From positions 1 to 54,757 of the forward strand of contig NZ_VSZO01000019.1 in the NCBI RefSeq assembly GCF_008312935.1: 54,757 nt of DNA, in the 5' to 3' direction. Under the pieces are notes generated by a model. It did no database searches. It saw only the letters and a list, made by a program, of their open reading frames with translations, and was not told the origin of the DNA. The stretch is from Roseiconus lacunae. GTDB lineage: Bacteria; Planctomycetota; Planctomycetia; Pirellulales; Pirellulaceae. Position numbers and translations under genes: made by a program. Below, in pieces: positions 38,281-48,105 of this stretch (position 1 is its first letter; each line of letters opens with the position of its first letter).

Positions 38281-39820
38281 TCATCTCTCCATCGATGATA
38301 CCCGTTGCCAAATTCATGATGCGTTCTTCGGTAATTTCGTCGCCTGATAATTCGCCAGTCAATCGCCCTTCGTGCATGACCAAGGTGCGGTCACTGAGTG
38401 CGATGACTTCTTCCATTTCACTTGAAACGAACAGTACGGCCAGCCCGTCCGCGGCGAGTGACTCCATCAACCGATAAATTTCTTCTTTCGCGCCGATATC
38501 GATCCCACGTGTCGGTTCGTCCAACATCAGGACCTTCGGTTTCATCGCCAACCATTTGCCGAGCACAACTTTTTGCTGGTTGCCACCGGAGAGATAACGT
38601 ACGACCTGCTGGGCCGACGGGGTCTTGATGGAGAGTTTCGAAATCGCGGTGTTCGTATCGGCGTCTTCTGCCGCAAAGTTCACCCACAGGCCGCCACGCG
38701 ATTTCTCTTTCACGCTGGCCAACGACACGTTCGGCTTGACCGCAAAGTCGATCACCAACCCTTGGGTTTTACGATCTTCGGGGACAAGCCCTAGCCCATG
38801 GGCAATCGCTTCGGTCGGCGAAGAGATATCGACAGATTGTCCCCCGATTCGCATCTCGCCACCTAACGCCTCGGTCACTCCGAAGAGACACCTCAACAGC
38901 TCGCTGCGTCCGGCACCGACCAGCCCCGCGATTCCGACAATTTCCCCCGGACGAATTTCGAAGCTGACCGTTTGCCGCGGATGCTCGGGCACGACCAGGT
39001 CTTTGACGGCCAAAACCGGAGCCGACTCTCGAACGTCGTTTCGTTTCGTTCGGCAATAGAAGCGAGAGACATCGCGGCCGACCATCCGGCTGACCATGGC
39101 ATCATGGTTGATTTCATGCTTTTGCAAATCGCCGGCGTTTTCGCCGTCACGCATCACCGCCACACGGTCCGCCAGGCGTTCGACTTCGGCTAACCGATGA
39201 GAGATATAGATCACGCTGACACCGGAATCACGCAACGATTCAACGACTTCAAATAAGGCTTCGGCTTCTCGCTGCGAAAGACTGCTGGTCGGTTCGTCCA
39301 TGATCAGCACCCGAGCATCGATCGACAACGCCTTGGCAATTTCAACCAATTGCTGCCGCCCAATCGTCAACTCGCCAAGCAGTGTTAGCGGCGAAACCTC
39401 CAAACCGACCGACTGTAAATGTCGTTTTGCCTCGTGATAAATCGTCGAGCGATCGATCAAGCCAAACCGAGTCGGTTCGCGACCTAAAAAGATGTTTGCG
39501 CCGATCGACAGGTTTTCTGCCAAATTCAGCTCTTGGTGAATCAGGGCGATCCGATGCTCGATCGCATCAGCTACCCCGGAAAACTGCACCGCCTGGCCGT
39601 CGACGAACAGTTCACCGCTGTCAGCCGACTGAACGCCGGCAAGGATTTTCATCAGCGTGCTCTTGCCGGCACCGTTCTCGCCGACGATCGCGAGCACCTC
39701 GCCGTGTCCGAGCGTCAAGTCGACTTCGTGCAACGCCCGCACGCCAGGAAACCGTTTGCAAAGCGATCGCACTTCCAATAGCGGTGCGCGATCATGTGAG
39801 TCATTCGAAGTTGTTCTCAC
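38273..39820 (-). CDS. Sugar ABC importer ATP-binding protein (RbsA/MglA-type, two NBDs)
   Basis: 515 aa with two nucleotide-binding domains. NBD1: Walker [11 protein letters not shown] (46-55), signature [10 protein letters not shown], Walker [16 protein letters not shown]2: degenerate Walker [10 protein letters not shown], signature [14 protein letters not shown], Walker [13 protein letters not shown]. This is the normal layout of the ribose/galactoside class, where NBD2 has a degenerate site. GTG start. Expected to power import of a monosaccharide or related ligand with the permease and binding protein on either side. Confidence 0.96.
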   Translation of the reverse strand: MRTTSNDSHDRAPLLEVRSLCKRFPGVRALHEVDLTLGHGEVLAIVGENGAGKSTLMKILAGVQSADSGELFVDGQAVQFSGVADAIEHRIALIHQELNLAENLSIGANIFLGREPTRFGLIDRSTIYHEAKRHLQSVGLEVSPLTLLGELTIGRQQLVEIAKALSIDARVLIMDEPTSSLSQREAEALFEVVESLRDSGVSVIYISHRLAEVERLADRVAVMRDGENAGDLQKHEINHDAMVSRMVGRDVSRFYCRTKRNDVRESAPVLAVKDLVVPEHPRQTVSFEIRPGEIVGIAGLVGAGRSELLRCLFGVTEALGGEMRIGGQSVDISSPTEAIAHGLGLVPEDRKTQGLVIDFAVKPNVSLASVKEKSRGGLWVNFAAEDADTNTAISKLSIKTPSAQQVVRYLSGGNQQKVVLGKWLAMKPKVLMLDEPTRGIDIGAKEEIYRLMESLAADGLAVLFVSSEMEEVIALSDRTLVMHEGRLTGELSGDEITEERIMNLATGIIDGEMNE

Positions 39821-39851
39821 GTCGCGAATGCCTCGTCAATCTTTGACTTTC

Positions 39852-39931
39852 GGGTAGGCCTAGTGTCGTCAGTCACGGTTTCCCTTTGGTAACCGAGGCA
39901 AACGCCCGACGGCTGTGATGTCGAACCCGGT
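39852..39931 (-). repeat. 80-bp interspersed element, copy 3 (inverted)
   Basis: Lies inside the sugar-transport operon, between the binding-protein stop and the ATPase start. The right-hand 60 bases align without gaps to other copies (gtcacggttt, aaccgaggc, gacggctg, tcgaaccc); the left end is more divergent. Confidence 0.65.
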
Positions 39932-40007
39932 GATTCATTGCCGGTAACTCGCTAACGGCAGCAGGACGCGCGTGAAAATGGACATTCGTGGAAACAGGCG
40001 TTCGGGG

Positions 40008-41129
40008 CTATTGTTCGGTCGCGTCGGTATCGCCGGTCAGCACTTTAAGTTCATCCCAAAACTCTTTGACGTTGTCCTTGCGAATTGCCCGCGCGGGAAT
40101 GTCTAAGAATCCACCTTCGGGCAATGCCGACTCGTCACCGGCGGCAAGTTTGGAAAGAATTTCGACAGACTTGTATCCGTACTCGTATGGATTCTGAACA
40201 ACCGTCCCGTAGCAGTGCCCGTCAATGATTGCCTGCAACGTGCGATCATCCTCGTCAAAACCGACGACCTGAATCTCACCCAACTTCCCGGCACCGCTGA
40301 TCGCTTCGAGGATGTTGGGCGGGTTGTAGGCAAACAAGCCAACCATACAACCGAGGTTGGGATGTTTGACGATCGCGTCTTCCGCCACGCCCTTTGCTTT
40401 GGCAAAATCGAAGTCATCGGTACGCGTATCCAAGATGGTGTATTTGTCACCCTTGAGTACTTCGTCAGCCGGATCAAAATCACGTGTGGGATCGTTCGAC
40501 CGATCGAGAAGTTCATCGATGATCCCCTGGCGACGTTGATCGGCATTCAGTTGCCCCAGTCGTCCGACGAAGATCATGACTTCACCGCCGTCGGGCAGCG
40601 CTTCTTTGACAAGTTTGCCGCACATTCGACCGGCGTCGTAGTTGCTCATCCCAATGTAAGCCAGGCGATTGGAATCCGGTGCGTCAGAATCTTGTGTGAT
40701 CAAGTTCGTCGCCTCGGCAACATCGTTAAGAATCCCTGTTTGGTTTCCCGGGTCGATGGGGCTGACCGCGACCCCGTCGACACCGAGCGAAATCAGCTCT
40801 TCGAGCGTCCGCTTTTGGTCAGCCGCTCCGTCGGGCATCAATACCGAACATTCGACGCCAAGTTCTTCGGCGGCATCGTTGCATCCGGCTTCGGCGATCA
40901 CCCAAAACGAAGCGATTCCGTTGGTCACATAAGCAACCTTGATGTCCTCGCCTTCGGCGGTCTTGATCGCATTGGGCGAGGCTTTCTCCGCCGCACGCGA
41001 TTCGGACTCAGGCTCAACCTTTTCGATTTTGCAGCCCACCATCATCACTGCGAGGCAAACGACCACGGTGGCTTGCCAAGCGATGCGGCGGCAACGCGAG
41101 AGGGAGAACATGCGGAGGCGATGGTTCAT
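40008..41129 (-). CDS. Sugar-binding lipoprotein of ABC importer (periplasmic binding protein)
   Basis: 373 aa. The signal peptide ends with the lipobox-like VMMVGC (Cys33), so the protein is probably anchored to the membrane. The mature part is a type-I periplasmic binding protein (RbsB-like): KVAYVTNGIASFWVIAEAGC, the hinge region LISLGVDGVAVSPIDP, and GTVVQNPYEYGYKSVEI. Together with the ATPase and permease genes it makes a complete importer operon, read in the order binding protein, ATPase, permease. The ligand cannot be named from sequence. The 188-bp gap to the ATPase holds an 80-bp repeat. Confidence 0.95.
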   Translation of the reverse strand: MNHRLRMFSLSRCRRIAWQATVVVCLAVMMVGCKIEKVEPESESRAAEKASPNAIKTAEGEDIKVAYVTNGIASFWVIAEAGCNDAAEELGVECSVLMPDGAADQKRTLEELISLGVDGVAVSPIDPGNQTGILNDVAEATNLITQDSDAPDSNRLAYIGMSNYDAGRMCGKLVKEALPDGGEVMIFVGRLGQLNADQRRQGIIDELLDRSNDPTRDFDPADEVLKGDKYTILDTRTDDFDFAKAKGVAEDAIVKHPNLGCMVGLFAYNPPNILEAISGAGKLGEIQVVGFDEDDRTLQAIIDGHCYGTVVQNPYEYGYKSVEILSKLAAGDESALPEGGFLDIPARAIRKDNVKEFWDELKVLTGDTDATEQ

Positions 41130-41574
41130 GACGCACGGTGGTTGGTGAGGGAAGGTAAACCGGATTTAGAAGTGACCTAAACCCACGAGCCGTCCGCGTT
41201 CGCGTCGGGCCTGCATCGCAAAGACGCGGGGCTCGCGACGATCATCGTCGGCTGGTTAGGCGGCAGACATCGGTTGCCGGATCGGCTCTAAGGCCCGTTT
41301 AATGTGACCTGAAGCGACCAAGCAGTGTAAGTCCGGTCTCACTGTGTCGCAAGCGACACCCCCGCGACGGCAGCCCATCTGGCCGAATGATCGTTACATG
41401 CTGTAGGGACGGAGAACAGAATCGGCAAACTCGCCGTCGATTTCGCAACCGGGTAATGCGTTCAGGTCTGGCCAGACGATACCGACACCCTAACGAGAGA
41501 TACCGTCCGCCAGCGAAAGAGGAAGTCGTCGCGCCGGTTCATTCGTCTACGCCGACCAATCGAGAGACCCGACC
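41130..41574. promoter_or_regulatory. Divergent control region between sugar importer and histidine kinase
   Basis: 445 bp without a gene. GTGTCGC (41344-41350) and GCGACAC (41353-41359) form a perfect 7-bp inverted repeat with a two-base centre, a plausible operator for a dimeric regulator. No clear promoter boxes. No regulator gene is next to the importer. Confidence 0.4.
41344..41359. promoter_or_regulatory. 16-bp palindrome, possible operator
   Basis: gtgtcgcaagcgacac is fully symmetric except for its AA centre. It lies in the divergent region 216-231 bp upstream of the histidine-kinase start and 215 bp upstream of the binding-protein start. The GC-rich neighbours make an RNA hairpin possible too. 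Confidence 0.35.
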
Positions 41575-43089
41575 GTGAGTTCTAACATCCCTATGAGCAG
41601 CCATCCGATGGGAAGCCACCCTATCGCTACGGCGACTCAAACGGTCCAACGCCAAGCTCGCCGTCAATCAGAACCGGCCGAACCGACGCACCTTAGCGAA
41701 CTTGATCAATCCGAAGCATTCGAGACACTCACACGGTTGATCAGCGAGACCGCTCATGACCTTCGTGCACCGTTGACAACGATACGCGAAGCCGTCCGAC
41801 TGGTCCGCGACGGAGACCTCGGTCGCCTTTCTAAGAGCCAGCAGGAGTGTTTGACTGCGGCAATCGATCAGTGCAACTGTGCCGGCCAAATGGTCGAAGA
41901 GATGGTGCAGTCACGACGGTTTGAAACCGGCTTCGGCAACGTTCGCCGGACTTGGGTTTCGATCGACGAGATTCGCGAACAGGTGGAATCAACGCTGCAG
42001 CCATGGGCGTTACCTCGCAACATTAACTTGCTGTGGGACGGTCCCTTTGGCGAAGACGTTCTGATCTATGCCGATCCGGCACTGCTGCGACGCTTGCTGG
42101 TCAACTTGGCCAATAATGCAATCCGAGTCACGTCGCCGCAACAGGCGGTGATGATTCGTGCCCAGCGTCACTTCAATTCCCAGATGATGAATTGGTCGGT
42201 GGTCGATCAAGGTCGCGGGATCACTCCGCATGATTTGGAGTTGATCTCCGCGGGCAAGGCGCCCACGCAAAGTATCGGTGGGCTGGGTCTATTGATCAGT
42301 CGGCAACTCGCTGCCGCCCATTTCTCCAAACTCCGAATTGAGTCACGAGTCGGTACGGGCACGGCGACCAGTTTTCATACACCGATGGGAGGCCCCGCCG
42401 GAGTCGTCGCCAATTTCGCACTGTGGCGAACACAACTGGCTCAACCCAAATCGGTCAGTGCGGCCGAACCCGATGAAATGGTCTACGAAGTCGCTCCGAT
42501 TCAGCCTCAGACATCAAACCGCGGATCTAAACGTACGTCACGCCCCGAGTCGATCGCCGCCCCTCGTCGAGTCAGAATCGACGTGCCCTCCCAGGCGGTC
42601 GACCTCGGCGTTGCGAATGTTGCACCGATTTTCCCGCACCATCTTTATCTGACGAGCATCGAAGTCGGAGCTGCCGTCGCGAACACAGCGATTAGCGACT
42701 TCGATTATCTATTGCAACGGTCGATGCGAGTCACCGAAATGGCGTATCGTACCAGCCAACGAAGTTGGGTGATCGCATTCGATGCCGATTCAACGACCGG
42801 CCCATCACGGCGCCATGAAATCGAACGGACGGTTCAGATGGAACTCGAAAGTCTTCGCATTCGCTGGGGCAACGAGAGCGTCATCGGTAGCGTCCTCAGC
42901 GAAGAATTTGCGACAAAGTTGTCGTCAATGATGACCGACATGATCGTTCGCCAGTCTCTCTTCCATGCCCAACAATCGTTCTCCGATCCGAACACGGATT
43001 TCGATGGCCGCCCTGTTGAGATCGAATCGACGATTCCGGCCAGCCGCCTCGATCGGGAATTATCGAACCTTCGCGGAAGGTGGCAGTAG
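41575..43089 (+). CDS. Soluble orphan sensor histidine kinase
   Basis: 504 aa, no membrane segment. HisKA: SETAHDLRAPLTTIREAV with phospho-acceptor His61. HATPase: N-box LLVNLANNAIRV, G1-type DQGRGI, G2-type GGLGLLISRQLAAAH, completing around residue 265. The remaining about 240 residues are unlike known output domains to my eye: a Pro/Arg/Ser-rich linker, then a conserved-looking helical domain (about 355-490, FDYLLQRSMRVTEMAYRTSQ...). No PAS or receiver domain, and no response regulator beside it. GTG start; the upstream region is shared with the sugar importer. Confidence 0.88.
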   Translation: MSSNIPMSSHPMGSHPIATATQTVQRQARRQSEPAEPTHLSELDQSEAFETLTRLISETAHDLRAPLTTIREAVRLVRDGDLGRLSKSQQECLTAAIDQCNCAGQMVEEMVQSRRFETGFGNVRRTWVSIDEIREQVESTLQPWALPRNINLLWDGPFGEDVLIYADPALLRRLLVNLANNAIRVTSPQQAVMIRAQRHFNSQMMNWSVVDQGRGITPHDLELISAGKAPTQSIGGLGLLISRQLAAAHFSKLRIESRVGTGTATSFHTPMGGPAGVVANFALWRTQLAQPKSVSAAEPDEMVYEVAPIQPQTSNRGSKRTSRPESIAAPRRVRIDVPSQAVDLGVANVAPIFPHHLYLTSIEVGAAVANTAISDFDYLLQRSMRVTEMAYRTSQRSWVIAFDADSTTGPSRRHEIERTVQMELESLRIRWGNESVIGSVLSEEFATKLSSMMTDMIVRQSLFHAQQSFSDPNTDFDGRPVEIESTIPASRLDRELSNLRGRWQ

Positions 43090-43210
43090 TCGATTCGATT
43101 GGCCACGCCCCTATCGACGTCGTGGTGCTACATCCCGAAGCACCGCACAAGTAGAATGACGGGTCACACCGTTCCTTGCGGCCCCTTGTTTCCCGCCTGA
43201 CCTACTTGTG

Positions 43211-44851
43211 ATGAAGATTACCACCGCTTTGTTGATGTCACTGTCGGTGATGTCACTGCTGCTGACGGCAGCGCCCGTTTCCGCCGATCGGCGACCGAAC
43301 ATTGTCGTCCTGTTCGCCGACGACATGGGATTTTCAGACATCGGTTGCTACGGCAGCGAAATCGAAACACCGAATATTGATCGGCTCGCCGAAGGCGGTT
43401 TGCGATTCACTCATTTCTACAACACCGGGCGTTGCTGTCCGTCGCGAGCTTCGATTCTGACGGGCTTGTACCCGCATCAAGCCGACATCGGCCACATGGC
43501 CGGCGACTTGAAAGTTGACGGTTATCGCGATCGACTTAGCTTCAATGCCGTCACCTTGGCAGAAGTTCTTGGGTCTGCCGGTTACCGAACGATCATGACG
43601 GGCAAGTGGCACCTTGGCTGGCGAGATGAAGGCTGTCCCACGGCACGTGGCTTTCAACTCTTTTATGGAACACGCGGCTACATCGACAGCTACTACACCA
43701 TCGTGCCACGTACAGAAGTCTACCTTGGCGAACAGGTCGTCCTTCCCGTTACGGAGAAACCGGTCAACCATCTACATCCCGATCAAGAGTGGTATACGAC
43801 GGATGTTTTCACCGATTACGCGTTGCATTTCATCGACAATGTCCGCGAACAAGGTGACGCCCCGTTCTTTCTCTACTTGGCCTACAACGCACCGCACTTC
43901 CCCTTACATGCGAAGCCGGAAGACATCCAAAAGTATCGCGGCAAGTACCGTGATGGGTGGGAACAATTCCGAAAGTCACGCCATCAGAAACTGATCGAAC
44001 TAGGTGTCTTGCAATCTGACACCGAGCTTTCGGCGTTAGATGTTCCGGCTTGGCAAACATTGACCGACAAGCAGCGCGATGACATGGACTTTAAGATGGC
44101 TCTGTTTGCTGCGATCGTTGATCGTTTGGATCAAAACGTCGGGCGTGTGATCGATCACCTTGAAGCGATCGGTGAACTCAATAACACACTGCTGGTGTTC
44201 CTTTCCGACAACGGAGGCACCAAAGAAACGGGCCTGTTTGGAATCAAAGGAAAACGCAACACGGTCGACAACTACTCCGAATGGGCCAAGGTCGGTGGCT
44301 GGACCAGCAGCTACGGTCAAGGCTGGGCAAACTTAAGTAACACGCCGTTTCGGCGCTACAAACGTGAAAACCACGAAGGCGGCATCAGCGCCCCTTTCAT
44401 CGCCCATTGGCCCAACATGATTGACGACCGCGGTGGACTACGTCATCAACCATCCCACTTGATCGATTTGATGCCGACGTTTGTCGAAATTGGCCAGGCC
44501 GAATATCCGACGACCTTCAATGGACACGAAATTCAGCCCATGCAAGGGCGTAGCCTCATGCCGGTCTTCGATCTGGCAAACCCCAAAGAATCACGAACGT
44601 TGTACTGGGAACACGAAGGCAATCGAGCGATCCGTGAGGGTGATTGGAAGTTAGTCGGCAGCCGCAACGAACCCTGGGAGCTTTACAATATTTCGCAAGA
44701 TCGAACCGAAAGTGAAAACCTGGTCGAGTCACTCCCAAAGAAAGCGAACGCCCTGAAATCGAAGTGGGATGCTTGGGCGGAGAAAGTCAATGTGCTGACC
44801 CCGGAAGCATTCGAACAGCAACGACAATCTGTCCGACAAGGCGGCAAGTAA
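43211..44851 (+). CDS. Arylsulfatase, type I (formylglycine), secreted
   Basis: 546 aa with a signal peptide (residues 1-26). The alkaline-phosphatase-fold sulfatase signature is CCPSRASILTG, in which the first Cys (residue 75 from this ATG) is the one oxidised to formylglycine in C-x-P-S-R. Metal-site Asp residues are in LFADDMGFSD; FLSDNGG is the second metal region; GKWHLGW is typical. It removes sulfate esters, probably from a marine polysaccharide. ATG at 43211 is preferred over GTG 3 bp upstream. It stands alone; the flanking gap contains two copies of the 80-bp repeat. Confidence 0.96.
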   Translation: MKITTALLMSLSVMSLLLTAAPVSADRRPNIVVLFADDMGFSDIGCYGSEIETPNIDRLAEGGLRFTHFYNTGRCCPSRASILTGLYPHQADIGHMAGDLKVDGYRDRLSFNAVTLAEVLGSAGYRTIMTGKWHLGWRDEGCPTARGFQLFYGTRGYIDSYYTIVPRTEVYLGEQVVLPVTEKPVNHLHPDQEWYTTDVFTDYALHFIDNVREQGDAPFFLYLAYNAPHFPLHAKPEDIQKYRGKYRDGWEQFRKSRHQKLIELGVLQSDTELSALDVPAWQTLTDKQRDDMDFKMALFAAIVDRLDQNVGRVIDHLEAIGELNNTLLVFLSDNGGTKETGLFGIKGKRNTVDNYSEWAKVGGWTSSYGQGWANLSNTPFRRYKRENHEGGISAPFIAHWPNMIDDRGGLRHQPSHLIDLMPTFVEIGQAEYPTTFNGHEIQPMQGRSLMPVFDLANPKESRTLYWEHEGNRAIREGDWKLVGSRNEPWELYNISQDRTESENLVESLPKKANALKSKWDAWAEKVNVLTPEAFEQQRQSVRQGGK

Positions 44852-44873
44852 CGCCGTTTGCTGGCTACATTCT

Positions 44874-44953
44874 GAGAGTGGTTCAGTTGCGTAGCCACGG
44901 ATATGCCAGAAAAACCGGGGCAAACGCCCGTCGACGGATCGACCACGCCCGAA
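44874..44953 (-). repeat. 80-bp interspersed element, copy 4 (divergent)
   Basis: The right 60 bases match the inverted copies without gaps (gccacgg, accgggg, cgtcg, ccgaa in register). The left 20 bases are less similar. Confidence 0.65.
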
Positions 44954-44976
44954 CGGACACGTGGATCATTCCACTG

Positions 44977-45056
44977 GGATCAGCCGAATGGCGTTAGCCA
45001 CGGTTGAGTTGCAATCATCTGGTCTAACACGACTTGGCTGATAGCTGACCAGTGAT
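44977..45056 (-). repeat. 80-bp interspersed element, copy 5
   Basis: The left 50 bases match closely (ggatcagccgaatggcgtta then gccacggtt); register is kept to the end of the 80 bp. It begins 103 bp after copy 4 begins. Confidence 0.75.
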
Positions 45057-45249
45057 ACAGAACCAGTGCCACTCCAACGCCGTGTTCCCAGCCGCCATCG
45101 AAACGGCAAACTCCACCTAGCCCGCAAACTCGCCTTCATCTTCCCGCGTGGGGGCGTTTCGATCCTACTGATTGTATGGAACGGATCGGTAGAACCGACG
45201 CTTGATGCCGATAGACACCATGAATCAGATGGTATGTCTAGGATCAAAA

Positions 45250-47862
45250 ATGTGTCAGTTCGGGTTCAAACAGTTGCGTCGTGAAAAGAGCGTTGGGCGA
45301 GCCGCCGCGGTTCGGCCGTTGATTTTGCTTTTTGCTACCCTGCCGGTGGCCGCTGCGTCGTTGCAGGGTTGCGCGAGATCGACCTACCGAAAAGCGGCGG
45401 ACCGCGAGGCCTATTGCCTGATCGACAGTCGCAAGTCAGACGCGCGCTGGGACATCCCCAACCGCGCCGTCGAACCGCAACGCCATTCGCGGATGTACTT
45501 GGCTGCCGAACAAGATTGTGCTCCCAAGCCACCGGATGATTTCGCCGCCCATCGGTACATGGTCCAACCGGACTGCAAAGAGATTCCCTACTACCAAAAG
45601 ATCGCAACGCGGCACAGCGTCGAGAACCCGGCGTGGATCGACCGATTGCCGAAAAACGAAACTGGCACGATTGATCTAACGCAACCACTCATGATCGACC
45701 TGGCGCTTTTGCACAGTCGTGATTACCAAGGGGAATTCGAACAGGTTTATCTTCGTGCGCTCGACCTTTCGGTCAATCGCTTCGAATTCGACACGCAATG
45801 GTTTGGCGGTGCCGGATTAGCGTATGAAGCGAACGGCGAAGATCTTGGCAATGATCGTTTGCTGACCGTGTCGGATCGACTGGGCTTTGGTCGCAACCTA
45901 GCCGGCGGCGGCCAGTTTGCCACCAGCGTAGTCAACTCGCTGACCTGGAACTTTCCCGGAAACACCGTCCAGGCCGGCTCGGCGACGATCGTGTCGACCT
46001 TTACCCAGCCGCTGCTACGCGGTGCGTTTCGTCATGTCCGACTGGAAAGCCTGACACAGTCCGAACGTAACTTGTTGTACCAAGTTCGTGATTTCGCTCG
46101 GTTCCGACGACTCTTTTACGTTGGATTGACCGAGCGCTACCTGGGGTTGCTGACGCAAACCCAATCGATCCGCAACACCGAGAACAACGTCAGTAACTTG
46201 CGTCAAAACTTGGTCGAACATGAATTCTACGAACAGCTCGAAACCGTCTCCCAAGTACAAGTTGACCAGGTATTTCAGCAGTACCAAAACGGGCGTCGAT
46301 CATTACTTTCCGCCGAACAAGATCTGATCGGACAACAAGACAACCTGAAGTTCGCGATCGGCTTGCCCGCCTGGGTCACGTTTGACATCGACGAATCACT
46401 GTTGGAACCGTTCGAGTTAGTCGATCCACGAATCGAGGCGTTACAAGACGAAGCCCAAGAGCTATTCATCGAACTGGTGCAATACCTTCCTCCCACACAA
46501 GCTCCGATCGATGTCCTGCAGCAGCACTTCGATCGCTATCAAGAATTGCATCGCGAAGCACTCGATCGTCTGCCGGACGTCGAAGCCGAACTGCGCCAGT
46601 GGCAAGCGAGACTCGCGACCACCGACCGAACACGTTTTAGTGACGACGATCGCCTGGATTTCGAGCAACAGTCTGAGCTGGCAGAACGCATCGAAACGCT
46701 ACTCGCTGACTTACGAAGCGACTTTGCGACTCGCGATTCATTCGATGCCCGAGTGCTCGAAAAGCTCCGTAATTACGAAGCCAATCCGCCAAGCGAAGAA
46801 GACACCACCGAGCAACCGACGTTCGAAGAAATTTTGAAAGGCGTCGAGTCGCTCGCAGACGTCTCGATCGATGACCTACTTCCCAATGATGACGACAATA
46901 CCGCGATCATTGCCTGGAAGGCCGTCTCGGAAGCGATTGGGAGTAAGCTGCGGGAAGAGATCGCAGAACTGTATGTCGCTCAGACCCAGATTCGATTGTT
47001 TTTGATCGATATCGAACCATTTTCCATCCCTTCCGAAAAAGCGATCAGCTTTGCACTTCAAAATCGCCTGGACTTAATGAACTCGAAAGCCCTGGTAATG
47101 GACCAATTCCGGAAGGTCGAAGTCGCCGCTGACGCGTTGGAAAGCGATCTGAACCTCAGCGGACAAGTCGCGATCGGCAGTGATAGCGATTCGAATAGCC
47201 CATTCAAACTCGACTCTGCGAATAATCTCTATCAGCTTGGGTTGCAGTTCGACGGACCTCTCAATCGCCGCGTCGAGCGCAATGATTACCGAGCGGAGCA
47301 GGTAGCCTATCAAGCAGCCATTCGGACGTTCATCGCCGACAAAGACTCCATTGCCAACGAAGTCCGACAAATCCTCCGTCGCCTCGAGTTTAGCCGTCTA
47401 AGTTTTCAGATCGCGCGTCAACAGGTTTTCGCGGCGACTCGCCAGGTGGACCAAGCTCAAATCGATCTTCGACAGAGCCGCGCGATCGATGCCAACCTGA
47501 CGATTATCTTGCTCCAAGCACTTGACGGAATGCTGGATGCGAAGAACAGCTTGGTTCAAAACTGGATCGACTATCGGGTGCAAAAAATGCGATTATTCGC
47601 GGCACTTGAATTGCTGTATCTCGATGAAAACGGGCAGTGGATCAATGAGGAAACGGGATTGGATCAGGTCCTCAATTTTCAGGCGATCGACCCCGAATAC
47701 TTCCCGCCCCAAATCGTGTTGGCAGAGGAATCCAATTCGATCGATACCGATCTTGCCCCACCCGCGTCAGACCCGGTGCTCGCCGAGGAAGCGATGGGGG
47801 AATTGGAACTGATCGAAGCAGAAATCGGCACGCCGGATGATGCTCCCCGAGAAGACAACTGA
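45250..47862 (+). CDS. TolC-family outer-membrane efflux protein, oversized lipoprotein form
   Basis: About 870 aa against 450-500 usual for TolC proteins. From ATG 45250 a basic N-terminus and hydrophobic stretch end in SLQGC, a lipobox, so it is probably a lipoprotein. The outer-membrane efflux repeats are recognisable in the first part (SGGG-like LAGGGQFATSVVNSLTWNF, FTQPLLRGAFRHVRLESLTQ) and last part (NRLDLMNSKALVMDQFRKVE, AYQAAIRTFIADKDSIANEV). Between them lies an acidic helical insertion (about 385-590). Upstream frame starts from 45202 exist. First gene of a tripartite export cluster with the adaptor and permease. Confidence 0.9.
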   Translation: MCQFGFKQLRREKSVGRAAAVRPLILLFATLPVAAASLQGCARSTYRKAADREAYCLIDSRKSDARWDIPNRAVEPQRHSRMYLAAEQDCAPKPPDDFAAHRYMVQPDCKEIPYYQKIATRHSVENPAWIDRLPKNETGTIDLTQPLMIDLALLHSRDYQGEFEQVYLRALDLSVNRFEFDTQWFGGAGLAYEANGEDLGNDRLLTVSDRLGFGRNLAGGGQFATSVVNSLTWNFPGNTVQAGSATIVSTFTQPLLRGAFRHVRLESLTQSERNLLYQVRDFARFRRLFYVGLTERYLGLLTQTQSIRNTENNVSNLRQNLVEHEFYEQLETVSQVQVDQVFQQYQNGRRSLLSAEQDLIGQQDNLKFAIGLPAWVTFDIDESLLEPFELVDPRIEALQDEAQELFIELVQYLPPTQAPIDVLQQHFDRYQELHREALDRLPDVEAELRQWQARLATTDRTRFSDDDRLDFEQQSELAERIETLLADLRSDFATRDSFDARVLEKLRNYEANPPSEEDTTEQPTFEEILKGVESLADVSIDDLLPNDDDNTAIIAWKAVSEAIGSKLREEIAELYVAQTQIRLFLIDIEPFSIPSEKAISFALQNRLDLMNSKALVMDQFRKVEVAADALESDLNLSGQVAIGSDSDSNSPFKLDSANNLYQLGLQFDGPLNRRVERNDYRAEQVAYQAAIRTFIADKDSIANEVRQILRRLEFSRLSFQIARQQVFAATRQVDQAQIDLRQSRAIDANLTIILLQALDGMLDAKNSLVQNWIDYRVQKMRLFAALELLYLDENGQWINEETGLDQVLNFQAIDPEYFPPQIVLAEESNSIDTDLAPPASDPVLAEEAMGELELIEAEIGTPDDAPREDN

Positions 47863-47873
47863 GCCCCGTCCGT

Positions 47874-47954
47874 CCAAATCAGCCGAAGAGCGTTAGCTCC
47901 GGTTGCCTCATCTTCCAGCCCAAATCAGCCGAAGAGCGTTAGCTCCGGTTGCCT
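47874..47954. repeat. Two tandem 35-bp partial copies of the 80-bp element
   Basis: Identical 35-bp units at 47874-47908 and 47920-47954, period 46. They carry atcagccg and agcgttagc with a shared ggttg end, recognisable as part of the larger element. They lie between the TolC-like and adaptor genes. Confidence 0.8.
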
Positions 47955-48105
47955 GCCCCCGCAATCCGTTCATCACGTTTGCCGGTCAGAATACAAATTC
48001 CAATGCATCGCCGAGAAGCTTCGGCTACACTTAGGGGTCAGAATTTTAGACAAATAGTCTCGTTTCGAGCGTCTGTTATTGTCTACACCGACCTCGACCA
48101 ATTTT

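Larger units (their letters stand above)
44852..45249. other. Intergenic region with two 80-bp elements
   Basis: 398 bp between sulfatase and TolC-like gene. It contains copies at 44874-44953 and 44977-45056, the only place in the window where two full-length copies lie side by side. No other structure recognised; the TolC-like promoter should be in the last 190 bp. Confidence 0.5.
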
